The notes under the pieces: generated by a model
Seen by the model: the letters and a program-made list of their open reading frames with translations, nothing else
Database searches by the model: none
Told to the model about the DNA's origin: nothing
Part shown: positions 29,775 to 39,242 of the stretch, piece after piece
How positions within the stretch are numbered: position 1 is the first letter of the stretch
Layout of the letters: every line of letters starts with the position of its first letter
Program-made: the position numbers and the translations under genes
DNA from: Streptomyces sp. NBC_00162
Lineage (GTDB): Bacteria; Actinomycetota; Actinomycetes; Streptomycetales; Streptomycetaceae
Length of the DNA stretch: 64,000 nucleotides
NCBI RefSeq assembly: GCF_024611995.1
Contig: NZ_CP102509.1
Location: 1,798,001-1,862,000 of the forward strand
Direction: 5' to 3'

Positions 29775-31106
29775 TCAGGGCCCCAGCGTTGCGGGTGTGG
29801 GGCCGTCGGGGCGGACGGTGATGCTGTAGGCGGCCTTGGCCGGGGTGGACCGGAACCGCGGGGTATGGGCGGGCAGCAGGTGCTCGAGGAGGACGGTCGA
29901 CTCCCGGAGGGCGAACTGCAGGCCCAGGCAGGCCCGGGGGCCGATGCCGAACGGGAGGTAGCTCCCCGGGTGGGCGGGGCGTCGTCCGGGGGTGGTGAAG
30001 CGTCCCGGATCGAACCGCCCGGGGTCTTCCCAGAGTCCGGGGTCCCGGTGCGTGAGGTAGGGGCAGACCAGCACGTCGGTGCCGGCTTCCACCTCGTATC
30101 CGGCGAGGATGTCGTCCTCCGTCGCGCAGCGCGGCAGTATCCAGGCGGACGGGTAGAAGCGCAGCGTTTCGTGGACGAGCGCCTGGACGGCCTGCCGCCG
30201 CTGGGCTGAGCCCTCGGCGCCCGCGGCCAGGGCCTGCTCCCTTGCCTGCGGGTTCCGGTCCAGCAGGAGGTAGAGCCAGGTCAGGGTGGTGGCGGTGGTC
30301 TCGTGACCGGCGACCAGCAGCGTGACCAGCTCGTCGCGGATCAGCCGGTCGGTGTACTCGGGGCGCGTTCCGGCCGCCTCGAGCAGGACGTGCAGCAGGC
30401 CCGGTCCGTCGGGTCCGGCCTCGCCGTCGCGGGCGGCGGCGATGGCGTGGCTCGCCACGGCGTCGATCCTGGCCAGCTCGGCGGCAACGGCCCCTTGGGC
30501 GGCGACGCCGTCGGCAGGCAGGCTGGGCAGCGCGGCCACCACGGCCTGTACGGAGGCCAGTTCACGCTCCGTACCGGGGTCGAGGCGATGTCCGGTCAGG
30601 GACCGCCAGATGGTGTCCAGGGCGAAGCGGCGCATCTCGTCACCGACATCGAAGACCTCCCCGGTGCGGGCGTACCCGGCCCAGCGCGCCGCGGTGGTCC
30701 GGGCGCCCTCGGTGATCCGCTGCTCGTAGCGGCGCATTCCCCGGCCGGTGAACTGCGACTGCAGCAGCCGCCGTTGCCGCTGCCAGGCCTCGCCCGTCGC
30801 CGCCAGGACCCCGTCGCCGATCAGCACTCGGGCACGGTGCGACCGCTTCACGTACCGGCCGGGATGGAGCGCGAGCACGTGCTGCACGGCCTGGGGATCG
30901 GTGACCAGGACCGTCGGGACGGCCGGGCTCGGACCGAGCCGGAACGCGGCCACGCCGCCGAGCCGTTCGCGTGCCTGGGCGAAGAGGTCGATGAGTTCCC
31001 CTCCCCCGGTCCGCCACTGCGCGACGAGGGCGGGATCCAGCTCGGGGACCCGGCGGCCTGCCGGGGACTGGCTCGGGAGGGAACCGGGACGGGCATGGGT
31101 GGCCAC
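29775..31106 (-). CDS. cytochrome P450
   Basis: A 443-residue soluble P450. I-helix motif LLVAGHETTATTLTWLY (oxygen-binding AGHETT), K-helix ETLRFYPS, and heme loop LPFGIGPRACLGLQFAL with the cysteine ligand at about residue 393. No N-terminal membrane anchor, so it uses soluble redox partners; none is encoded next to it. The layout (GRYVKRSHRARVLIGDGVLA, WQRQRRLLQSQF) resembles the CYP4/CYP102-like bacterial group that accepts fatty or terpenoid substrates, but the substrate cannot be read from sequence. Confidence 0.95.
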   Translation of the reverse strand: MATHARPGSLPSQSPAGRRVPELDPALVAQWRTGGGELIDLFAQARERLGGVAAFRLGPSPAVPTVLVTDPQAVQHVLALHPGRYVKRSHRARVLIGDGVLAATGEAWQRQRRLLQSQFTGRGMRRYEQRITEGARTTAARWAGYARTGEVFDVGDEMRRFALDTIWRSLTGHRLDPGTERELASVQAVVAALPSLPADGVAAQGAVAAELARIDAVASHAIAAARDGEAGPDGPGLLHVLLEAAGTRPEYTDRLIRDELVTLLVAGHETTATTLTWLYLLLDRNPQAREQALAAGAEGSAQRRQAVQALVHETLRFYPSAWILPRCATEDDILAGYEVEAGTDVLVCPYLTHRDPGLWEDPGRFDPGRFTTPGRRPAHPGSYLPFGIGPRACLGLQFALRESTVLLEHLLPAHTPRFRSTPAKAAYSITVRPDGPTPATLGP

Positions 31107-31367
31107 GGGTCTGCTCCTGTTCGGCGGCTGTACACCGGCACGGACCGGGTGCGGGCATCACGCACTGTAGGGGAGCGCGCGCGGTCGGCGACAGCCCGCC
31201 TCACCCTCACGGCACCATGGCCCGTCTTTGGCCGAACTCCTGCAAAATCCGACTGCCGTTCGGCTGGTGTACCCGGAACCGTCACGTCAGGCTCCCTCTT
31301 CGGCCCCCCGGACGCGTTGTCCTGGGGGCGCTCAACCGCCCCTCAACCCTCAGAGGTCGATCCCGCC
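31107..31367. other. divergent promoter region of P450 and phospholipase
   Basis: A 261-bp spacer without a gene. I find no convincing PHO box (GTTCA repeats) that would link the phospholipase to phosphate control, and no strong palindrome. AGAGG sits 12 bp upstream of the phospholipase start. Confidence 0.4.
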
Positions 31368-33434
31368 ATGGCAGAACTCAACCGCCGCCGCTTCCTGCAG
31401 CTCGCCGGTGGCGCCACCGCCCTGACGATGCTCAACGACAGCATCGCGCGCGCCGCCGCCATCCCCGCGCAGGGGACCACCGGCACCATCGCCGACGTCG
31501 AGCACGTCGTCGTGCTCATGCAGGAGAACCGGTCCTTCGACCACTACTACGGCGCGCTGCGCGGTGTCCGCGGGTTCGGCGACCCGCGCCCGGTGACCCT
31601 GCCCAGCGGCAAGTCCGTCTGGCACCAGTCCGACGGCACGAAGGAGACGCTGCCCTTCCGGCCGCCGTCCGAGGACCTCGGCATGGAGTTCCTCCAGGGC
31701 CTCAACCACGACTGGGCGGGCGGCCAGAGCGCCTTCAACAAGGGCAAGTACGACAATTGGGTGCCCGCCAAGACGGCCACCACCATGGCCTACCTGACGC
31801 GGGACGACATCCCGTTCCACTACGCCCTCGCCGACGCGTTCACCATCTGCGACGCGTACCACTGCTCGTTCATCGGCTCCACCGACCCCAACCGCTACTA
31901 CCTGTGGTCGGGCCACACCGGCAACGACGGCAAGGGCGGCGGCCCGGTCCTCAACAACGCCGAGGCCGGCTACGACTGGACCACCTACCCCGAGCGGCTC
32001 GAGACGGCCGGGGTTTCCTGGAAGGTCTACCAGGACATCGGTGACGGCCTCGACGCCGCCGGCTCCTGGGGCTGGATCAACGACGCCTACCGCGGCAACT
32101 ACGGCGACAACTCCCTCCTCTACTTCAACAACTACCGCAACGCCCAGCCCGGCAACCCGCTCTTCGACAAGGCCCGCACCGGCACGAACGCCAAGGCCGG
32201 CGAGGGCTACTTCGACAAGCTGCGCGCCGACGTGGCCGCCGGCACCCTGCCCCAGGTCTCCTGGATCGCCGCCCCCGAGGCGTTCAGCGAGCACTCCAAC
32301 TGGCCCTCCAACTACGGCGCCTGGTACATCGCGCAGGTGCTGGACGCCCTCACCTCCAACCCGGACGTGTGGGCGCGTACCGCGCTGTTCATCACCTACG
32401 ACGAGAACGACGGCTTCTTCGACCACGTCGTCCCGCCGTACGCCCCCGCGAGCGCCGCGCAGGGCCTGTCGACCACGTCCACCGCCCTGGACGTCTTCCC
32501 CGGCAAGGCGGGCTACGTCGCCGGACCGTACGGCCTGGGCCCGCGCGTGCCGATGCTCGTGGTCTCCCCGTGGAGCACGGGCGGCTACTCCTGCTCCGAG
32601 ACCTTCGACCACACCTCCGTCATCCGCTTCATGGAGCAGCGGTTCGGGGTGCACGAGCCCAACATCTCGCCCTGGCGCCGCGCCGTCTGCGGCGACCTCA
32701 CCTCCGCCTTCGACTTCGGCCGCAAGGACACCAGCGCGGTGGAACTGCCCGACACCGGCGCCTGGGAACCGCAGGACCGGGAGCGCCATCCCGATTTCAG
32801 GGCTCCTGCCCCGGCCGTCGGCTCCATGCCGCGTCAGGAGAAGGGCCTGCGTCCCACCCGTCCGCTGAAGTACGCCCCGTACGTGGACGGCGCGGCGCTG
32901 ACCGACGAGGGCAAGTTCCGGCTGACCTTCAGCGGCGGCCCGGACCTGGGCGCGCAGTTCTACGTCACCTCCGGCAACCGCACCGACGCCCCATGGACTT
33001 ACACCACCGAGGCGGGCAAGTCGATCGCGGACGCCTGGAACACCCGCTACTCGGCCGGGGTCACCGACCTGACCGTGCACGGCCCCAACGGCTTCCTGCG
33101 CGGCTTCCGCAACCCCGGCACCACCCCCGGCCCCGAGGTCACCGCCCGCCAGAACTCCGCCACCGGGAACCTGGACCTCACCCTCACCAACGCCGGAGCT
33201 TCGACCGCCACGCTCACCGTCACCAACGCCTACGGCGGCGGACCGAAGCGCCTCACCGTCGCCAAGGGCGCCACGGTCACCCACAGCGTGCCGCTGAAGA
33301 ACACCCGGCGCTGGTACGACGTGACGGTCACCGCATCCGGCGCCCCGGACTTCCTGCGCCGTTTCGCGGGCAAGGTCGAGACGGGCGCGGCCGGCCTGTC
33401 GGACCCGGCGATCCTGACGGAGCAGTCCTCCTGA
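31368..33434 (+). CDS. Tat-exported phosphocholine-type phospholipase C
   Basis: A 688-residue protein. The N-terminus NRRRFLQLAGGATALTML is a Tat signal. The phosphoesterase domain (about residues 40-480) carries EHVVVLMQENRSFDHYYGAL, IGSTDPNRYYLWSGH, AAPEAFSEHSNWPSNYGAWY and FITYDENDGFFDHVVPP, conserved in non-haemolytic phospholipase C and acid phosphatase A. Two C-terminal beta-rich domains (about 500-680; LTLTNAGASTATLTVTNAYG) match the PLC C-terminal DUF756 repeats. It hydrolyses phosphatidylcholine or related phosphodiesters outside the cell after folded export. It is followed by a strong terminator. Confidence 0.93.
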   Translation: MAELNRRRFLQLAGGATALTMLNDSIARAAAIPAQGTTGTIADVEHVVVLMQENRSFDHYYGALRGVRGFGDPRPVTLPSGKSVWHQSDGTKETLPFRPPSEDLGMEFLQGLNHDWAGGQSAFNKGKYDNWVPAKTATTMAYLTRDDIPFHYALADAFTICDAYHCSFIGSTDPNRYYLWSGHTGNDGKGGGPVLNNAEAGYDWTTYPERLETAGVSWKVYQDIGDGLDAAGSWGWINDAYRGNYGDNSLLYFNNYRNAQPGNPLFDKARTGTNAKAGEGYFDKLRADVAAGTLPQVSWIAAPEAFSEHSNWPSNYGAWYIAQVLDALTSNPDVWARTALFITYDENDGFFDHVVPPYAPASAAQGLSTTSTALDVFPGKAGYVAGPYGLGPRVPMLVVSPWSTGGYSCSETFDHTSVIRFMEQRFGVHEPNISPWRRAVCGDLTSAFDFGRKDTSAVELPDTGAWEPQDRERHPDFRAPAPAVGSMPRQEKGLRPTRPLKYAPYVDGAALTDEGKFRLTFSGGPDLGAQFYVTSGNRTDAPWTYTTEAGKSIADAWNTRYSAGVTDLTVHGPNGFLRGFRNPGTTPGPEVTARQNSATGNLDLTLTNAGASTATLTVTNAYGGGPKRLTVAKGATVTHSVPLKNTRRWYDVTVTASGAPDFLRRFAGKVETGAAGLSDPAILTEQSS

Positions 33435-33452
33435 CGCCGCGTTGAAACGATC

Positions 33453-33488
33453 GAGGGGCCGTTCCGGATCACTCCGGAGCGGCCCTTT
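33453..33488. terminator. terminator after phospholipase C
   Basis: AGGGGCCGTTCCGGA pairs with TCCGGAGCGGCCCTT around a TCAC loop, with one mismatch, ending in TTT. Nineteen bp after the stop codon. Confidence 0.88.
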
Positions 33489-33866
33489 GGTCTGCTCCTC
33501 CCGGATGGAGAGCGCTTCCCTCCGGGTGCGGATACGGCCAATTGGAGGGGCGCGCTCCGACCGCGAGGGCGCCGGTCGTCCAAAAGCGCGCGGGGCCTGC
33601 CCTGGACCGCGATCCGGAGGAGCTTTTGTGCGCCGGTGTCGCACAACGATCGCTCGGGCGTCACACGGTCGTCACACCGCCATCGTCGCCCCATCGAACT
33701 CGGCGGCCTCTGGATGGCCTGATGTCATGCGACTCAATCCCCCACACCCGTCGCGCCGTTGATCACGTCTCCCCCACCTCACATACTGCGCTGACCGGCG
33801 GCGGGCGCCTTTGCGTCCCTGGCTGCCAATGACCACTCGACTTCATCCCAAGCTCCTGGGGGAGAC
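33489..33866. other. intergenic leader of the subtilase gene
   Basis: About 380 bp without a supported gene; open frames here have no family similarity. It includes a repeated CACACGGTCGTCACACCG stretch near 33663 and an A/T-containing block near 33770-33785 that could hold the promoter. GGGGGAGA is placed just before the TTG start. Confidence 0.4.
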
Positions 33867-36800
33867 TTGCGCGCACACGTGCAGAGAGCACGCGGCTTCG
33901 CCGTCGCAGCGGCCACTTCGGTGGCCCTCGTGGCAGGCATGACCGGCCCCGCGGCGGCCATCGCCGCGTCCACGACGACCACGACGGCCACACCGGACAC
34001 CCCACGTTTCGACGGCAACCAGCGGATCCAGCTCATCACGGGCGACCGTGTGGTCGTCGGCGCCAAGGGCCAGATGGTGGGCTTCGAGTCCGCCAAGGGC
34101 CGTGAGCGCATACCCGTACAGGTGCAGCGCACCAAGGACCACACGCTGGTGGTGCCCAGCGACGCGCAACGCCTCATCGCCGCAGGCAAGTTGGACCAGC
34201 GTCTCTTCGACGTCAACGAGCTCACCAACCCGCTGCTGCGCGAGAGCCACCGGGACGGGCTCAAGCTGATCGTGCAGTACGACGAGGGTGCCGGTGCCGC
34301 ACGGGCCGAGGTGCGTTCCGCCGGTGAAACCGAGCTGCGGCGCACGTTCCCCAGCATCAACGCCGATGCCATCCGTACGTCGCAGGACGACGTGACCAAG
34401 GTGTGGGAGGCGCTGACCGACCACCAGACGAGCGGCATGCGCGCCACCGCCTCCGGCATCGGCAAGGTGTGGCTGGACGGGGTGCGCCGAGCGAGCCTGG
34501 ACCGCAGCGTCAAGCAGATCGGCGCCGACCAGGCGTGGGAGGCCGGATACGACGGCAAGGGCGTCAAGATCGCCGTCCTCGACACCGGCGTCGACAAGAC
34601 CCACGACGACCTCAGGACCCAGGTCGTCGGCGAGAAGAATTTCTCCGCCTCTCCCGACACCGCGGACCGTGTCGGACACGGCACACACGTCGCCTCGATC
34701 GCCGCCGGTACCGGCGCCAAGTCGGGCGGCAGGTACAAGGGGGTCGCCCCCGGCGCCACGGTCATCAGCGGCAAGGTGCTGAACGACAACGGATACGGGG
34801 ACGACTCCGGCATCATCGCGGGCATGGAGTGGGCCGCCTCCGAGGGCGCGGACGTGATCAACCTCAGCCTCGGCAGCCCGGACTCCCCCGGCGTCGACCC
34901 GATGGAGGCGACGGTCGACAGGCTGTCCGCCGAGAAGGGGATCCTGTTCGCCATCGCGGCGGGCAACGCGGGCGAGGGCGGCGACTCGACGGTGGGCTCG
35001 CCGGGCAGCGCGGACGCCGCGCTGACCGTCGGCGCCGTCGACAAGGACGACAAGCTGGCGCCCTTCTCCAGCATCGGCCCGCGCACCGGCGACGGCACCG
35101 TCAAGCCGGACGTGACCGCGCCCGGCGTCGCCATCGCCGCGGCGGCCGCCGCCGGCAGCGCGATCGACATCCGCCCCGGTACACCTCACCCGGCCCCCGG
35201 CTACCTGCAGATCGACGGCACCTCCATGGCCACCCCGCACGTGGCGGGCGCGGCGGCGATCCTGAAGCAGCAGCATCCGGGCTGGAAGTCGGCCGAGCTC
35301 AAGGGCGCGCTGACCGCGTCCGCCAAGGGCGGCGACTACACCGTCTTCCAGCAGGGCTCGGGCCGCATCCAGGTCGACAGGGCGCTGGCCCAGAGCGTGA
35401 TCGCCGATCCGGTCTCGCTGAGCTTCGGCGTCGCACAGTGGCCGCACACCGACGACCAGCCCCTCACCAAGAAGGTCGGTTACCGCAACCTCGGGACCAG
35501 CGACGTCACCCTTGACCTGTCGGTGTCCACGCTGGACCCGGCGGGCAAGCCGGCCCCGGCCGGGTTCTTCTCGCTCGGCGCGACCAAGGTGACCGTGCCC
35601 GCCGGCGGCAGGGCCGAAGTCGACCTGACCGCCGACACCAGGATCGGCGACGCGGACGGCACCTACTCGGGCTACGTCACCGCCACCGGCGCGGGCCAGT
35701 CCGTACGCACGGCCGCGGCGGCCGTCCGCGAGGCGGAGTCCTACGACCTCACGCTCAGGGCCATCGACCGCGACGGCACCGACGCCCGGAACTTCTCCAG
35801 CGACCTGATCGGCTTCGCCGGGCCCGGCAAGGGCTTCCAGGCCCGCATCGACAACGAGCCGGGCACGCACAAGATCCGTGTGCCCAAGGGCTCGTACATG
35901 CTCAACACGGCCGTCTACCAGGACCCGTCGGACCTCACCAAGGGCACCGACTGGCTAGCCCAGCCGAAGCTGGAGATGTCCGGCGACACCACGGTCACCT
36001 CCGACGCGCGCACCGCCAAGCCGGTGGACATCACCGTGCCCGGCCTCGACAAGGCGGACTTCGGCGGGGTGTACTACCAGCGCGCGACCGATACCGGCCA
36101 TGTCGGCAACGGCTGGGTCCTCAGCGGTTTCACCGGCTTCCGCACCGCCCACATGGGTCCGGCCGTCACCGACGGCTCTCTCCTGCAGACCTGGGACGCG
36201 CACTTCCTCAAAGACGCCACCACGCAGTACTCGGTGGCCTTCGGCGGCAAGACGCAGAACGTCGCGACCGGCTACACCAAGCACGTGAAGGCGAACGAGC
36301 TGGCGACGCTCAAGGTGGGTGTCGGTGCCTCGGCTCCCGGGAAGACCACTCTCACCTCCCCGTTCGCCCATCTGCCGGGTGCGCCGGAGGGCAACGGGTT
36401 CTCGGCGCCGCAGGCGACGCCGGGAACGCGCACCTTCCACGTCTCCGTTGCCGACGGCGTCAAGTGGCTGACCAAGTCCGATCAGCTGGGCGAGCCCGAC
36501 GAGCGGGGCTACCCGGCCTTCGACGGCGCCTACGAGATGGCCGAGCCGAAGCGCTACGAGGCCGGCAAGACGTACCAGGAGACGTTCAACACCGGCGTCT
36601 TCGGCCCGCTTCTGGGCGAGAAGACGGGCGTCTTCCGCACCGCTCCCGACCCGGCCACGGGCGAACAGCAGCTCGTCGGCGCCCTGCCGCTGTTCGCCGA
36701 CGGCAAGGGCCACATGGGGTTCTCGGCGTACACCTCGGCCACCTCGACGCTGTACCGCAACGGCGTCAAGGTCGGCGAGAACGACGACCCGCTGAGCGGC

Positions 36801-37247
36801 GAGAAGCCCTTCACGGTCGACTCCACCGACGCCGAGTACCGGCTGACGACCTCCGTCGAGCGCTCGGCGAAGGTCGCCGCGGCCTCCACCCGCATCGACA
36901 CCAGCTTCACATTCCGCTCCAAGCAGGTCGCGGCCACCACGGCGCTGCCGGTGTCCACGGTCCGCTTCGCGGTGCCCGTCGACCTCGCCTCGCGCGCCCC
37001 GGGGGGCAAGCCGGTCGAGGTCCCGTTGACCGTGCAGGGCTCGGCGGCCGGGAAGAACCTCAAGTCGCTCACCGTCTCCGTGAGCTATGACGACGGGAAG
37101 ACCTGGCAGCGCGTGAAGGTCGAGAACGGCAAGATCTCCGTACGGAACCCGGCGAAGGACAAGGCGATCTCGTTCCTCGCCGATGTCACGGACAAGCAGG
37201 GCAACAATTCGACGCTGACGATCCACAACGCGTACTACGGCAAGTGA
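33867..37247 (+). CDS. secreted S8 family serine peptidase (subtilase), large type
   Basis: A 1126-residue protein, start TTG 33867 behind GGGGGAG. Signal peptide RGFAVAAATSVALVAGMTGP then AAAIAAS. A propeptide (residues about 45-200) precedes the subtilase domain with catalytic Asp239 (IAVLDTGVDKTHDDL), His271 (VGHGTHVASIAAG) and Ser453 (DGTSMATPHVAGAA). The remaining 650 residues are beta-sandwich-like with Ala/Gly/Thr-rich stretches (for example LDLSVSTLDPAGKPAPAGFF), typical of large streptomycete subtilases of the SCO-type cluster. It digests extracellular protein. A good hairpin follows the stop. No LPXTG anchor is visible, so it is released. Confidence 0.94.
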   Translation: MRAHVQRARGFAVAAATSVALVAGMTGPAAAIAASTTTTTATPDTPRFDGNQRIQLITGDRVVVGAKGQMVGFESAKGRERIPVQVQRTKDHTLVVPSDAQRLIAAGKLDQRLFDVNELTNPLLRESHRDGLKLIVQYDEGAGAARAEVRSAGETELRRTFPSINADAIRTSQDDVTKVWEALTDHQTSGMRATASGIGKVWLDGVRRASLDRSVKQIGADQAWEAGYDGKGVKIAVLDTGVDKTHDDLRTQVVGEKNFSASPDTADRVGHGTHVASIAAGTGAKSGGRYKGVAPGATVISGKVLNDNGYGDDSGIIAGMEWAASEGADVINLSLGSPDSPGVDPMEATVDRLSAEKGILFAIAAGNAGEGGDSTVGSPGSADAALTVGAVDKDDKLAPFSSIGPRTGDGTVKPDVTAPGVAIAAAAAAGSAIDIRPGTPHPAPGYLQIDGTSMATPHVAGAAAILKQQHPGWKSAELKGALTASAKGGDYTVFQQGSGRIQVDRALAQSVIADPVSLSFGVAQWPHTDDQPLTKKVGYRNLGTSDVTLDLSVSTLDPAGKPAPAGFFSLGATKVTVPAGGRAEVDLTADTRIGDADGTYSGYVTATGAGQSVRTAAAAVREAESYDLTLRAIDRDGTDARNFSSDLIGFAGPGKGFQARIDNEPGTHKIRVPKGSYMLNTAVYQDPSDLTKGTDWLAQPKLEMSGDTTVTSDARTAKPVDITVPGLDKADFGGVYYQRATDTGHVGNGWVLSGFTGFRTAHMGPAVTDGSLLQTWDAHFLKDATTQYSVAFGGKTQNVATGYTKHVKANELATLKVGVGASAPGKTTLTSPFAHLPGAPEGNGFSAPQATPGTRTFHVSVADGVKWLTKSDQLGEPDERGYPAFDGAYEMAEPKRYEAGKTYQETFNTGVFGPLLGEKTGVFRTAPDPATGEQQLVGALPLFADGKGHMGFSAYTSATSTLYRNGVKVGENDDPLSGEKPFTVDSTDAEYRLTTSVERSAKVAAASTRIDTSFTFRSKQVAATTALPVSTVRFAVPVDLASRAPGGKPVEVPLTVQGSAAGKNLKSLTVSVSYDDGKTWQRVKVENGKISVRNPAKDKAISFLADVTDKQGNNSTLTIHNAYYGK

Positions 37248-37283
37248 CGTCGCCCCGGTGACGAATCTCGCGTGACGACGATG

Positions 37284-37315
37284 TGCTGGAAAGCGTTCAA
37301 GGACGCTTTCCAGCA
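37284..37315. terminator. terminator after subtilase
   Basis: TGCTGGAAAGCGT and its exact complement flank TCAAGG. It is 36 bp after the subtilase stop and 43 bp beyond the convergent DUF1345-like stop, so it may serve both. Confidence 0.88.
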
Positions 37316-37358
37316 TAGTCGTGTTGGCCCCGGGTGGCCGGCTCACAGTGGTGCTGTG

Positions 37359-38069
37359 TCAGGCGAGGACGTTGACGGCCCGGGCGATGACGAGTCCCAG
37401 GATGACCAGGGAGACGATGGACTGGAGCATCATGACGATCTTGGCCCAGGGGGCGAGTGGCATGGCGTCGGTAGGGCTCAATGCGGTGGAATTGGTGAAT
37501 CCGAGGTAGAGGTAGTCGACGTAGCGGGGACGCCAGCGCAAGGCGTTCAGTTCGCCGGGGCTGAGCTGTTGGGGAAAGGCGAGTGCGGGGGTCGGGGGCA
37601 TGTGGTGGGCCCGGGCGGCCGGCCCGCCGCTGTCGAGTTCGAAGTACAGCAGGGAGAAGGCGAGGATGGTGGAGGCCCAGACGCTGCCGCCGGCCAGCAG
37701 GAGGGCACTGGCGGAGTTGGTCTCGTTCCCGCCGTGGATGAGATCGTCGATCAGCCGGACCGTTGACCAGATGGCGCCGCACGCCAGCACGGCGACCAGG
37801 GCGATCGACGCTGCGCGCAACGCAGCAGAGCGGCGGCTGATCCGAACGGGGTCGCCCGAGATCAACGCCACCAGGAGCAGCCCTTCGGCGAGGGGAAGCG
37901 CCCATCGGGGCCCCAGACGCAAGTCGTCGGGCAGGAGCAGGGTCAGCACCGCGGAAACGATGACGGCTCCGGCCATCGGCCAGCGGGTCTCGTCGTACTC
38001 CGCCTGCTGCGGCTCCGGCTCGCGCGGATCGCTCGCAGGGTTCCTATCGGAAGGACTGTGTTCGGTCAC
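37359..38069 (-). CDS. DUF1345-like membrane protein
   Basis: A 236-residue protein, start GTG 38069 tentative because the frame is open to 38180. It has five hydrophobic segments: WPMAGAVIVSAVLTLLLP, ALPLAEGLLLVALISG, ALRAASIALVAVLACGAI, VWASTILAFSLLYFEL and AKIVMMLQSIVSLVILGLVI. The segment YLGFTNSTALSPTDAMPLAP before the last helix is the conserved DUF1345 re-entrant-like motif, reminiscent of a channel pore loop. Function unknown. Confidence 0.75.
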   Translation of the reverse strand: MTEHSPSDRNPASDPREPEPQQAEYDETRWPMAGAVIVSAVLTLLLPDDLRLGPRWALPLAEGLLLVALISGDPVRISRRSAALRAASIALVAVLACGAIWSTVRLIDDLIHGGNETNSASALLLAGGSVWASTILAFSLLYFELDSGGPAARAHHMPPTPALAFPQQLSPGELNALRWRPRYVDYLYLGFTNSTALSPTDAMPLAPWAKIVMMLQSIVSLVILGLVIARAVNVLA

Positions 38070-38201
38070 GGCCGACTGCTGCCCGGGCTCGGTGGCGGCT
38101 CCCCGCTCGCTTGGACTCGAGGCCGGGGATCTTGGACCCCACCGTAGACCGAAGTGAATGGGGCGGCGCGACCGACACACCGGCAGGCCACCGGCCGCCG
38201 C

Positions 38202-38744
38202 TCAGAGCAGCGCCTCCAGCCTGATGGGCAGGTCCGTCAGACGTTTGCCGGTGGCGTTGAACACCGCGTTCCCGATGGCCGCCGGGACTCCCACGATGGT
38301 GATCTCCCCCAGCCCCTTGACCCCGATGGGATCCGCCAGGGGGTCCTCGGTGTCGATGAACGCGGCGTCCAGTTCGGGGACGTCGGCGTTGACCGGGACC
38401 AGGTAGTCGGCCAGGCCCGCGTTGACGATCCGGCCGTCACGGTGGTCCGTGACCGTGCCCTCCAGCAGGGCCATCCCGATCCCGCCCACCATCCCCCCGA
38501 TGGCCTGGCTGTGGGCCAGTTTGGGGCTGACCACTCGGCCCACGTCGTAGGCCGCGAACATCCGGCGGATCCGGACGAGCCCGAGGAGCGGATCGACCGA
38601 CACCTCGGCGAAGACGGCGCCGTAGCCGTAACTGGAGATCCTCTCGTCCGTGTCGCCGGGCCCCCATGTGGCGGTGGCCTCCAGGCCGGGCAGACCGGCG
38701 CGGCGAAGGATTTCGCGATAGCTGTCGCCGTTCCCCGGCGTAGG
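38202..38744 (-). pseudogene. xanthine dehydrogenase-type molybdenum subunit, C-terminal remnant
   Basis: About 180 codons in one frame read GNGDSYREILRRAGLPGLE, SSYGYGAVFAEVSVDPLLG, RIRRMFAAYDVGRVVSPKLA, then GGMVGGIGMALLEGT and DPIGVKGLGEITIVGVPAAI. This is the C-terminal part of the molybdopterin-binding subunit of xanthine/aldehyde oxidases, which are normally 700 residues or more. The N-terminal 500-odd residues and the Fe-S and FAD subunits are absent. The fragment begins exactly where the neighbouring oxidoreductase gene ends, so a deletion or insertion junction lies near 38744. An ATG at 38603 could still start a 133-residue product, probably non-functional. Confidence 0.82.
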
Positions 38745-39173
38745 CTACGCCCGCCGGAGTTCGAGCACGGGAATGATGCGGATTCCGGCGGTCTGGCGTG
38801 CGTACTCGGCAAAGCCGGGATAACGCCGCGCTTGCTCGGCGTAGATGCGGTCGCGTTCGGCGCCGGCCAGTTCGCGGACGGTCACCTGGTAGGTCTCGGT
38901 GCCGCGTTCGACGGTGCCCTCACCGGCGGCGGTCAGGTTGCGGTACCAATCCGGGTTGTTGGGTGCTCCGCCCTTGGATGCGAAGACGTAGACGATGTCC
39001 GGCGCGGTGTCGTGCGGGAGGTACATCATCGGGCTGACGTGCTCCTGCCCGCTCTTGCGGCCGCGGTGATGGACGATGACCAGCGGAGCGCCCTCGAAGA
39101 CCCCGCCGACCCTGCCCTCGTTCGCTCGGAACTCTGCGATGGTCTTCGCGTTCCGGTCGAGTGCTTCGCTCAT
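38745..39173 (-). CDS. deazaflavin (F420)-dependent nitroreductase family protein
   Basis: A 142-residue protein of the Ddn/FDOR-A class: LVIVHHRGRKSGQEHVSPMMY then PNNPDWYRNLTAAGEGTVE, then YPGFAEYARQTAGIRIIPVL. The HHRGRKSGQ and NP(D)WYRNL motifs contact coenzyme F420. It probably reduces quinone-like or nitro compounds. The end abuts the xanthine dehydrogenase remnant. Confidence 0.92.
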   Translation of the reverse strand: MSEALDRNAKTIAEFRANEGRVGGVFEGAPLVIVHHRGRKSGQEHVSPMMYLPHDTAPDIVYVFASKGGAPNNPDWYRNLTAAGEGTVERGTETYQVTVRELAGAERDRIYAEQARRYPGFAEYARQTAGIRIIPVLELRRA

Positions 39174-39242
39174 GTCGAACTCCTGTCAGCCTGTGCCCAG
39201 CAGCAACACTTCGGGCACCTCCATCCCGACGGTGATGCCGCG

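Noticed and set aside
30303..31367. An open frame joined upstream of the phospholipase C gene
   Set aside because: It is antisense to the P450 gene and shows no family similarity; the Tat signal marks the true start at 31368.
31107..31367. PHO box before the phospholipase C gene
   Set aside because: No repeated GTTCA-type heptamers are present.
31350..33644. A 764-codon minus-strand open frame
   Set aside because: Complementary to the phospholipase C gene, with no recognisable motifs.
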